Source of the DNA: CAZUMJ01 sp964621605
Lineage (GTDB): Bacteria > Actinomycetota > Acidimicrobiia > Acidimicrobiales > Iamiaceae
NCBI GenBank assembly: GCA_964621605.1
Contig: CAZUMJ010000004.1
Location: 58,552-122,551 of the forward strand
Length of the DNA: 64,000 nt
Direction of reading: 5' to 3'
Made by a program: the position numbers and the translations under genes. A model generated the notes under the pieces. The model was not told where the DNA came from and did not search any database. It worked only from the letters and a program-made list of their open reading frames with translations. This document shows, one piece after another, positions 46,184 through 52,766 of this stretch. Positions within the stretch are counted from its first letter, which is position 1. Each line of letters opens with the position of its first letter.

Positions 46184-46630
46184 TCAGGCCGGGACGACCT
46201 CAAGCGTGACCGGGAACTCCACGTCGTGGTGGAGCTTGGCGGGCACGGTGTGGGTGCCCAGGGCCTTGATGGGCTCGTCGAGCAGGATCACGTGACGGTC
46301 CAGTTCGATCCCGGTCTGCGCAGCGATCGCTGCGACGACCTCGGCCGTGGTCACGGACCCGAAGAGCTTGCCCTCGGAGCCCGCCTTGGCCGCAACGGTG
46401 ATGGTCGTCGGCACGAGGGTCTTGGCGACATCCTCGGCCGCCGCCCGTAGCGCCGCGTCCTTCACGTCACGGGATCGCCGCATGACCTCTGCCTGCGCTT
46501 GCGCGCCACCACTGGCCTTGAACGCGAAGCCCTTCGGGAGGAGGTAGTTGCGGGCGTAGCCATCAGCCACCTCGACGAGGTCGCCCTTGTGACCGACCCC
46601 GGCGACATCGACACGGAGGATGAGGTCCAT
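46184..46630 (-). CDS. rplI: 50S ribosomal protein L9
   Basis: 148 residues, ATG overlapping the rpsR stop (ATGA). MDLILRVDVAGVGHKGDLVEV and DGYARNYLLPKGFA form the conserved N-terminal rRNA-binding domain. The long helix and a C-terminal domain (LFGSVTTAEVVAAI) follow. Last gene of the operon, followed by a strong hairpin. Confidence 0.97.
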   Translation of the reverse strand: MDLILRVDVAGVGHKGDLVEVADGYARNYLLPKGFAFKASGGAQAQAEVMRRSRDVKDAALRAAAEDVAKTLVPTTITVAAKAGSEGKLFGSVTTAEVVAAIAAQTGIELDRHVILLDEPIKALGTHTVPAKLHHDVEFPVTLEVVPA

Positions 46631-47073
46631 CAGTCCTCACCCGCCTCGATGACGGTGTTCTCGTCAAACGTGGTGGTCTCGAACGTCTCGTCCTCGGTGA
46701 CCTCGTCGGCGCCTCCGGGCGCACCTGCCGCACGCGGCGGACCGCTCGGGCGAGGCGGCGGACCGTCGGCGCGGTTGGAACGCTCGCCACGATCACGGTT
46801 GGAGCGCTGTTGGGTCACGCGGCTGGCGTACGGGAGAAGCGCCATCTCACGGGCGTTCTTGATCGCCATCGCGACGACGGCCTGCTGCTGGGAGTCGTTG
46901 CCGGTGACGCGCCGGGCGCGGATCTTGGCCCGGTCGGACGTGAATCGACGCAGGAGGTTGACGTCCTTGTAGTCGACGTACTCCACCTTCTCCTGGGTGA
47001 GGATGCTCACCTTCTTCTTGCTGCGCCGGGCGTTGTCCTTGTTCTTGCCCCGCTGCTTGGTCTTGGCTGCCAT
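46630..47073 (-). CDS. rpsR: 30S ribosomal protein S18 with long C-terminal extension
   Basis: 147 residues, ATG overlapping the ssb stop. The S18 core is about residues 1-90: VEYVDYKDVNLLRRFTSDRAK, IRARRVTGNDSQQQAVVAMA and KNAREMALLPYAS. Normal S18 ends near here. A further 57 residues follow, first basic/Pro-rich (DRGERSNRADGPPPRPSGPP), then acidic (DEVTEDETFETTTFDENTV). No frameshift or second start is needed to explain it, because the frame runs straight to the rplI overlap. Confidence 0.95.
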   Translation of the reverse strand: MAAKTKQRGKNKDNARRSKKKVSILTQEKVEYVDYKDVNLLRRFTSDRAKIRARRVTGNDSQQQAVVAMAIKNAREMALLPYASRVTQQRSNRDRGERSNRADGPPPRPSGPPRAAGAPGGADEVTEDETFETTTFDENTVIEAGED

Positions 47074-47534
47074 CAGAACGGCTCCTCGTTGTCCCAGGCG
47101 CCGCCGCCGCTCGGCTCGTTGGCTACCGGGCGGGAACTCCCGCCACCGGAACCACTGCCGGCGCTGCCGTCTCGGCGCTCGTTCTTCCTCACGTCTGCGG
47201 TTGCCCAGCGCAGGCTGGGCGCCACTTCATCGGCGACGACCTCGACCTTCGATCGCTTGTCGCCGTTCTCGGTCTCCCAGGAGCGCTGCTCCAAGCGGCC
47301 GTTCACGATCACCCGAGTACCGCGCTGCAGCGACTCGCTCACGTTCTCGGCCATCTGGGCCCAGCACTTCACGTCGAAGAAGGAGGTCTGCTCCTCCCAC
47401 TCCTGGTTGGCGCGGTTCTGCCACCGCCGGTTCACGGCGAGACCGAACGAGGCCACGGCTTGACCCGACGGGGTGAAGCGCAGCTCGGGGTCTCGGGTGA
47501 CGTTCCCGACGAGGGTCACGGTGTTGTCTGGCAT
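47073..47534 (-). CDS. ssb: Single-stranded DNA-binding protein
   Basis: 153 residues from ATG 47534 (the frame is open to 47858). The OB fold reads NTVTLVGNVTRDPELRFTPS, VASFGLAVNRRW, TSFFDVKCWAQMAENV and GTRVIVNGRLEQRSWE. The C-terminus is a Gly/Ser linker ending in the acidic tip WDNEEPF, which recruits replication and repair partners. It lies 16 bp after rpsF. Confidence 0.96.
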   Translation of the reverse strand: MPDNTVTLVGNVTRDPELRFTPSGQAVASFGLAVNRRWQNRANQEWEEQTSFFDVKCWAQMAENVSESLQRGTRVIVNGRLEQRSWETENGDKRSKVEVVADEVAPSLRWATADVRKNERRDGSAGSGSGGGSSRPVANEPSGGGAWDNEEPF

Positions 47535-47550
47535 GTGTCGACTCCTGTCG

Positions 47551-47892
47551 TCACCCGGCGCTAGCCGGGCTCGACTCCCCGAGCAGACCGCGGCGCGCGG
47601 CCTCGCTGTCGGGGAGGCGCAGCAACTTGTGGCGAACAACGTCGTCCGCGAGGCGCAGGTTGCGCTCGACCTCGTCGAGGGCACCTGGCTCGGCCAGGAT
47701 CTCGAACACCACGTAGAAGCCTTCGTGCTTCTTGTTGATCTCGTAGGCGAAGCGACGCTTCCCCCACTTGTCAGCCGTGGCGACGGAGCCACCGGTGGCA
47801 TCCACCTGGGCGCTGATCTGGTTGATGTGGCCGGCAACCGCCGACTCTTCAAGGTCACCGTCGAAGATGACCATCATTTCGTAGGCTCGCAC
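47551..47892 (-). CDS. rpsF: 30S ribosomal protein S6
   Basis: 113 residues from GTG 47892, chosen because VRAYEMMVIFD matches the S6 N-terminus and the AGGGAGGTG lies about 11 bases upstream; ATG 47901 is the alternative. KWGKRRFAYEINKKHEGFYVVF is represented by RRFAYEINKKHEGFYVVFE, the S6 core that binds S18. First gene of the operon. Confidence 0.95.
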   Translation of the reverse strand: MRAYEMMVIFDGDLEESAVAGHINQISAQVDATGGSVATADKWGKRRFAYEINKKHEGFYVVFEILAEPGALDEVERNLRLADDVVRHKLLRLPDSEAARRGLLGESSPASAG

Positions 47893-48160
47893 GGCGAGCA
47901 TCACCTCCCTGTGGACCCGGGGTCGCCGGGGCCCCGCGCTGGGGCAGGGGTCAAGTTGGACCGGGAGAGCTTAGGCGAGGTGCATGACGAAGTCCGCATC
48001 GAGGACCAGTGTGCACCGACCGTGTGACAGGCACGGGTGGCTCGCCAGCAACCGGCTCCCCCGGCGGAGCGCGCGGGAGTGCTGTGGACGGCTCCCAACG
48101 ACGTGCGAGTGGGTCGTCCCCACACGTGCCAAGGACGGGCGCACCCGTGACCGAGTCGGT

Positions 48161-49117
48161 TCAGCGTTCGATAAGGCCTGCGACGCGCCACGCCCAACGG
48201 TTGCGGCGCGTGGCGACGCCGACCTCCTGCAAGAGCTCGTACGCCTTGCGGACGGACGCCACTCGCAGGCTGTGGGCCGCCTGGCTGGTGCGTGCTTCAC
48301 GCGCAACGGCCGCAGGAACCTTGCAGGCTCGCCGCAGGTCGGCCTGAGGGTCGAGCATGAGGCGCACCATGATGCCGAGGACGACAGGTGCGGCGATACC
48401 GAGGAACTCTCGGCGGAACCACCCCAGCTTGGGTACTCGCAGCTTGAGCTGGTGCCGTGCGAAGGAGAGGTGGCGTGCCTCCTCGGCGATGTGGATCTTC
48501 ATGATCGCCAGCGCGAGGGGGTGGATCTCACCGCGCTGCACTTCCTTGCGCTGCACGTAGTCGATCGGGTCTTCACCGCCCAGCACCATGATGAAGAACA
48601 GGCATGGCGCCGCCTTTGCCGCGTGCATGATCACGGGACGAAGGGCGAGCGCCCAGCGCGGCATGCCACGCACCGGAAGGCCGCTGCGGTTGACGAGCTC
48701 CTGGAACATCAAGGTGTGCTGCGACTCCTCGATGATCTCGTGGTGGAGGTAGCGGAATTCGGGCGCGCCGTTCGGGAGTTGGAGCGCGTGCACCAGCAGG
48801 CCCTGCTGCAGCAGGTTCTCGAAGTGCCAGCCGGTCTTCATGCACGCCGCGACCCGGTAGAGACCGATCTCGGCGCGCCGCTGGTCGCTGAGACCCTTGA
48901 ACCACGCGGTGTCGGCCAGCGGGTCGACGTGGAACAGCACCCAGCGCGGGTCTGTCGGGTCGATCTGGTACTCGGGGTCATCCCACGGGATGTCGACGAA
49001 CGCGTCCGCGTGCTTCTCAACGGAGAGCTTGCTGAGCCGAGCCACCATCGCGTCGAAGGTCGCACGGTCGTCCGCGGTGGTGGTGCGTGCGTTGGCGTTC
49101 GAAAGGGTCGCGGTCAT
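48161..49117 (-). CDS. AurF-like diiron oxygenase
   Basis: 318 residues from ATG 49117, overlapping the TetR stop (ATGA). Two ferritin-like iron motifs are visible: LHHEIIEESQHTLMFQEL (E and H ligands) and IHIAEEARHLSFARHQL (EExRH). This is the pattern of the p-aminobenzoate N-oxygenase AurF family (carboxylate-bridged diiron enzymes). The frame is open to 49450, but upstream is TetR. Substrate unknown; many paralogues occur in actinobacteria, often as TetR-regulated pairs like this one. Confidence 0.87.
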   Translation of the reverse strand: MTATLSNANARTTTADDRATFDAMVARLSKLSVEKHADAFVDIPWDDPEYQIDPTDPRWVLFHVDPLADTAWFKGLSDQRRAEIGLYRVAACMKTGWHFENLLQQGLLVHALQLPNGAPEFRYLHHEIIEESQHTLMFQELVNRSGLPVRGMPRWALALRPVIMHAAKAAPCLFFIMVLGGEDPIDYVQRKEVQRGEIHPLALAIMKIHIAEEARHLSFARHQLKLRVPKLGWFRREFLGIAAPVVLGIMVRLMLDPQADLRRACKVPAAVAREARTSQAAHSLRVASVRKAYELLQEVGVATRRNRWAWRVAGLIER

Positions 49118-49761
49118 TGCTTGCTGTCTCCTTGGATGAGAGCGAGCAACACCTCGGGACCGAGGTCGGCGAGGCGTCGCAAGAGAGTGACGATCTGGTC
49201 GGCAGGCCCGAAGAGGTCTGCATAACGAGACACGGCTGCGCCTTCGAGCACGGCGAAGGCGAAGCTGACGATGTGGCGGGCTTCGGGCACGGTCGCGATC
49301 TCTGGGAAGAGCTCGGCGAAGAGGTCGAGCACCGTCGCCTCGAACCGTGCCGCCACGGCTTGGAGGACCACCCGCAGCTCGGGATCGCTTCGCGCCGCGA
49401 CTATGAGCTCGAGGAGGGCATCGAACGTGGTGCCGCTGAGGACCTCCCACAGGAGGTCGACAGCCCGTGCAAGGGTGCGATCGGACGCGTCCAATGCCGT
49501 GAAGGCGTCGAGGAAGCTGCGTTCTCTGTCGTGGAAGACGTACTCCAGCGCCGCCACGACGAGCTCCGACTTGGTCGGATAGTGGTGGGTCTGCGCACCG
49601 CGTGACACCCCGGCGCGCCGAGCGACCTCGTTCGTGCTCGTGCGGGCGTAGCCGACCTCAGCCAGTGACGCGACCGTCGCCTCGAGCAGGGCGGTCTGCG
49701 TCTCAGCTCGACGCTCGGCCTGCGTGCGGTGCGCGCGCTGCGTTGCCATGGCGGGCAGCAT
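49114..49761 (-). CDS. TetR-family transcriptional regulator
   Basis: 215 residues from ATG 49761, or 211 from ATG 49749. The N-terminal HTH is LAEVGYARTSTNEVARRAGVS followed by GAQTHHYPTKSELVVAALEY. The C-terminal ligand domain is helical and has no assignable specificity. It is translationally coupled to the AurF-like oxygenase. A palindrome 14 bp before the start (49775-49792) is a candidate autoregulatory operator. Confidence 0.92.
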   Translation of the reverse strand: MLPAMATQRAHRTQAERRAETQTALLEATVASLAEVGYARTSTNEVARRAGVSRGAQTHHYPTKSELVVAALEYVFHDRERSFLDAFTALDASDRTLARAVDLLWEVLSGTTFDALLELIVAARSDPELRVVLQAVAARFEATVLDLFAELFPEIATVPEARHIVSFAFAVLEGAAVSRYADLFGPADQIVTLLRRLADLGPEVLLALIQGDSKQ

Positions 49762-49774
49762 GCCAGGAGATGAT

Positions 49775-49792
49775 ACAAACAGTCAAGTTTGT
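49775..49792. promoter_or_regulatory. Candidate TetR operator
   Basis: ACAAACagtcaaGTTTGT is a perfect 6-bp inverted repeat with a 6-bp spacer in a locally AT-rich stretch, just upstream of the tetR-aurF operon. A further TTGT extends the right arm. Confidence 0.55.
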
Positions 49793-50153
49793 TTGTTACT
49801 CGGGGCGGCGGGCTCCCCTCTGGGACTGTGCCTGGCGCTGGGTGCAGAGCCCTACGACGAACGACCTGCCTGGCTGATCGTGCTGCTCGCCAAAGGTGGC
49901 CCCGAGGGTGCGAGAGCGCTATGTGGACAAGGAGCCGAACTGGTGGACCCCCGCCGCTCCCCACCACCCTCGACGCGATGGATTACCTGAACGACGGGCC
50001 GGTGGATACGTGAAGGCCACCCCCAAGACGCGGTGGATTACGTGAACGCCGACAGTCCCCGCCCCGCTCAAGTCCGAAGACCCGGCGGTTCACTTCGGAG
50101 TTGAGCGGGGCGCGGTGATCGGCTGGCGGACACACCTCTGCGCGCTGACCAAG
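49793..50153. other. Gene-free junction between core chromosome and accessory units
   Basis: I see no supported gene here. It holds three imperfect repeats of GTGGATTACGTGAAC (near 49979, 50001 and 50032), one DnaA-box-like TGTGGACAA (49922-49930) and the long inverted repeat at 50060-50112. It marks the switch from single-copy chromosomal genes to the repeated accessory units. Confidence 0.5.
50060..50112. terminator. Long inverted repeat at the edge of the accessory region
   Basis: CGCCCCGCTCAA-g-TCCGAAG and CTTCGGA-g-TTGAGCGGGGCG form a stem of about 19 pairs with one mismatch and a 13-base loop. It follows the last minus-strand gene of unit 1, so it may be a strong terminator. A structural or recombination role at the element edge is also possible. 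Confidence 0.6.
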
Positions 50154-50696
50154 TCAGGGGCAGAACCGCGACCCGCTGCGGAGGTCGTCGACAGACACCA
50201 TTCCGCCATCGGTGATCACCTGGCCAGCACGAAGCTGCTCAGGTCGGAACACGATGTAGGTGCCGATCAGGGAACGACCCTCGGCGTCGTCGAGGACGCG
50301 GACCGCGTAGGTCTGCCTCCGTGCGAGCGACACGGCACCGGCAACCCGAAACCCGGGAGCATCACCAACAGTAACCCGGTCCATCGGCGCCGACCCGAGG
50401 CTGGTCGCTTGCCAAACAAGCTTGCCGTCGCCGGACCCGGCCTGAATCTCGACATCGCGGATGCCGCGACCCTCGCAAACCACCACCGTCACCCGCCCGC
50501 CGGCCATGGTGACCCCGGCTTGTGAGGCAGCCGGCGATCGAGGCTCGGCAACCACCAAGTTTACCGCCACTCCGATGCCCACCACCAGCAACAGTCCCAG
50601 ACACCCGAAGAGCACCCAACGCGATCCCCGGCGCACGCCTCCGACCCCAGGCACGCTCAGTACGGGCCCTTCGCCGTCCGAGCCACATCCGGACAA
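50154..50696 (-). CDS. Single-pass membrane protein, putative immunity partner of RHS tip 1
   Basis: 180 residues from ATG 50696, which lies inside the end of the RHS gene (40-bp overlap); GTG 50654, just after the RHS stop, is the alternative. A short cytosolic part is followed by one helix (VLFGCLGLLLVVGIGVAVNLVV, about 28-50) and a beta-rich outer domain with two Cys (VVVCEG and RFCP at the end). I do not recognise a family. The gene directly following an RHS toxin tip is usually its immunity gene, which is the basis for the suggested role. The overlap with the tip gene supports coupled expression. Confidence 0.55.
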   Translation of the reverse strand: MSGCGSDGEGPVLSVPGVGGVRRGSRWVLFGCLGLLLVVGIGVAVNLVVAEPRSPAASQAGVTMAGGRVTVVVCEGRGIRDVEIQAGSGDGKLVWQATSLGSAPMDRVTVGDAPGFRVAGAVSLARRQTYAVRVLDDAEGRSLIGTYIVFRPEQLRAGQVITDGGMVSVDDLRSGSRFCP

Positions 50697-51484
50697 GACG
50701 CTGCCTGCTGCGGCTGGCAGGGGTTAGGCGGGTGGTTGTAGCCCCCGTTCCCGTACCCAGCCTCGTGCTCGAACGAGTTGCACGGTCCCTCGACACCCCG
50801 GTCGATCAGATAGGCCGGGATGAAGCCCCACCCGAGCACCGCCCACTGCGTCGAATGCTTTGACTCATGATCGAAGACCGCGTCCGAAAGCCGATGCGAG
50901 CTCGGGTTCATGACCACATCGCCCATGGTCCAAGGCGTCCCCGAAACCGGCGACCACGCGCCATCGCACTCGGTCCGACCACCTCTCGCGTAACAGTGGC
51001 CACCGGACGAGATCTCACCGTAGAGCGTCGCCACGGCATCCACCCCCGACATGGCATTGGCCGCATGCGTCGCCGCGTCCGTCACCACCTCCCCACCGGC
51101 ACAAGCCGTGTCCCGGATAGCACCCCAGACGCCCTTGTGCTTCTTGCACAGCCCCGATGGATCCTCGCCATTCACCGGGTCGTTGCCGGCGTACCCATAC
51201 CTGTCGCCGGTGATCCCGTACAGGGGGTCTGGGGTGAGGAATTGTGCGGTGGTGGGGTCGTAGTAGCGGGCCCTCAGGTACAGGTACCCGGTTTCGGGGT
51301 CAACAACCCGTTCCAACGCGAACTGCGGCTTCGACAGGCCAGAAACCCCAACGTGACCTGCGGCTTCACGGCCCCGAAGCCCGGTCGCGGGTCGCCGGCA
51401 ACGGGTCCGAGGCGCGGACGCGTGTTTCGGCTTAGCTCGCCGCTGGCGACACGCCGGCGGGGTGCTCGTCGAGGTCACGGTCAT
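50657..51484 (-). CDS. Orphan RHS tip 1: core fragment with HExxH-type C-terminal domain
   Basis: 275 residues from ATG 51484, an ATG conserved in the second unit. The first 58 residues are not RHS-like. The RHS core starts at VDPETGYLYLRARYYDPTTA and runs through FLTPDPLYGITGDRYGYAGN to DPSGLCKK, the point at which RHS proteins switch to a variable toxin. The C-terminal part (about 115-275) contains AVFDHESKHSTQWAVLGWGF, an HExxH zincin-like motif also seen in some RHS tips. The long beta-cage of a full RHS protein is absent. It is therefore a displaced tip or a truncated gene. Start and expression are uncertain. Confidence 0.7.
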   Translation of the reverse strand: MTVTSTSTPPACRQRRAKPKHASAPRTRCRRPATGLRGREAAGHVGVSGLSKPQFALERVVDPETGYLYLRARYYDPTTAQFLTPDPLYGITGDRYGYAGNDPVNGEDPSGLCKKHKGVWGAIRDTACAGGEVVTDAATHAANAMSGVDAVATLYGEISSGGHCYARGGRTECDGAWSPVSGTPWTMGDVVMNPSSHRLSDAVFDHESKHSTQWAVLGWGFIPAYLIDRGVEGPCNSFEHEAGYGNGGYNHPPNPCQPQQAASCPDVARTAKGPY

Positions 51485-52251
51485 CGCCGTCGAGTCTCAC
51501 ACAGCGGCCCGGCCCGGCAGCGGCACGACCCGCCCCGGCCGGGCTGTGTCGGGACCGGGGCGGGCATGGCGGGGGCGGCGGGTTGTAGCAGACCCCAGTC
51601 CCGGACTTGGTCCCGAAGTTGCTCCCTGGGGCCGGGTCGGCCGCGCTTTTTCTCTCAGCCGCTGCAGCCGCCCCCGGCGGCCGGCGGGGTGTGGTCCGGG
51701 GCGTTGCCGGGTCTGTCCCTCAGCCGCTGTGGCGGCCCGCAGGGCCGCCAGGAGCCGCCCGACGCGCAGCGCCCGCCGGCGAGGCTCGAGGGCCGTCGGG
51801 GCGGGTGCTCGGTGGGCGGCCAGGGGGCCGCTGGGAGGGCCGTGGCGGCCCGCGGGCCGCCCGCGTGCTGCTGCCCGCCGGAGAGCGCCGAGGACGGCTT
51901 GGATGCCCTGGGCTCGGTCCCGGAGTTGCTCCCGGGACGGGTCCCGGCGCGGGGGTGCGCACCTGTGGTGATTGTCTGTGTAGGGAACTCGGGTCGTGCG
52001 CGGGATCGAGGTGGTCCGGGCGGTGTGGCGGCAGGGTTGGGGTCGCGCTTCACAGATAGTCACCGATGGTGTGCACGAGCCAGCAGCCGCGACGAGGTGG
52101 CCATCGAGGCGGTGGTGGTGGCCGTGGTCGGGAAGTGCCCGCCGGGTGACCGGGAACTCGACCGGGAAGTGGTCGGGAAGTGGTCGGGGCTTCCCGGCCG
52201 GGTCCCGAGCCGGGGCTGTTGGCTGTCGGTGGGTGGCCGTAGAGTCCAGTC
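51485..52251. other. Repeat-rich non-coding segment of unit 1
   Basis: Several frames stay open here because of the very high GC, but none looks like protein. The stretch is homologous to 58929-59515 in unit 2, with small indels and several copies of a TCCCGGACTTGG-type 12-mer. An especially conserved block runs from the GTGCGCACCTGTGGTGATTG region to the CGCTTCACA at 52054. From 52055 on, the sequence is unique to unit 1. It could hold a promoter, an attachment site or an RNA, but I cannot point to one. Confidence 0.5.
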
Positions 52252-52476
52252 ATGGCCAGCGGCATCGAGGGCGTCGAGATCTGCGAGGACGGCGACCCGG
52301 GTGCCGTGGTGGTCCCGATCGGTGACGTGGCGCCGGTGGGCGCGTTCGACGAGTGGCTCGCGTCGATTCACGGCGACGGCCGTGTCGAGCTCACGAAGCC
52401 CGCCGCGCAGCTCGTCGCCGAGGCCCGCGCCGAGGCCGTCGATCGCATCGAGGGCCGCTTCGGGAACTGCGGCTGA
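52252..52476 (+). CDS. Small acidic protein unique to unit 1
   Basis: 74 residues from ATG 52252: GDPGAVVVPIGDVAPVGAFD, then FDEWLASIHGDGRVELTKPA and a C-terminal helix AAQLVAEARAEAVDRIEGRF. Composition looks like a real small globular protein, and its stop lies within a clear terminator hairpin. It is encoded on the strand opposite to the other unit genes except XRE. I do not recognise it. The whole 454-bp segment is absent from unit 2. Confidence 0.55.
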   Translation: MASGIEGVEICEDGDPGAVVVPIGDVAPVGAFDEWLASIHGDGRVELTKPAAQLVAEARAEAVDRIEGRFGNCG

Positions 52477-52497
52477 TCCGTCCTCCGGACGGGTCAG
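52473..52497 (+). terminator. Terminator of the 74-residue gene
   Basis: CTGATCCGTCC and GGACGGGTCAG pair over 11 positions (one G-U) around a short loop, starting at the stop codon of the small gene. Confidence 0.7.
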
Positions 52498-52544
52498 CAA
52501 GCTCCACACCAATTCACCTGACGGTGCCCGCCCCGCCGGCGGCC

Positions 52545-52766
52545 TCAGGACGGGTCGGCGTGACGGCCCTCGAGCAGCGCAACATCGACCAGCGCGGCGA
52601 GCTCGCCGACCCAGGCCGGGGCGGCGGTGGCGGGGAGGATGAGCGCGACGAGGGTGTCGCCCCGCCCGGCGATCTCGATGACGACTGCTGTGTCGTCGAG
52701 GTAGACGAGCGGGGTCTCGGTGGTGTCGATGGTGGTGGACAACTCGACACGTCCCGGCACGCTCAC
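52545..52766 (-). CDS. 73-residue protein of unit 1, coupled to the recombinase
   Basis: Starts with ATG overlapping the recombinase stop (ATGA). RVELSTTIDTTETPLVYLDD and VAVVIEIAGRGDTLVALILP type beta strands are followed by a helical end (WVGELAALVDVALLEG). The copy in unit 2 keeps length and frame and differs mostly by conservative changes, so it is a true gene. No family is recognised. Strict position after the recombinase suggests an accessory factor. Confidence 0.7.
   Translation of the reverse strand: MSVPGRVELSTTIDTTETPLVYLDDTAVVIEIAGRGDTLVALILPATAAPAWVGELAALVDVALLEGRHADPS

Noticed and set aside
49922..49930. A single perfect TGTGGACAA (DnaA box)
   Set aside because: One isolated 9-mer in a gene-free stretch is not enough to claim an origin or a DnaA site.
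51655..52053. A 132-codon minus-strand frame with a 133-codon counterpart in unit 2 (59108-59509)
   Set aside because: The first 35 residues match because the DNA matches; after that indels shift the frames and the proteins diverge, so coding is not supported.
50867..52642. A 591-codon plus-strand frame over RHS tip 1 and the non-coding segment
   Set aside because: Low-complexity Arg/Gly/Ser composition, not maintained in unit 2, and antisense to RHS.
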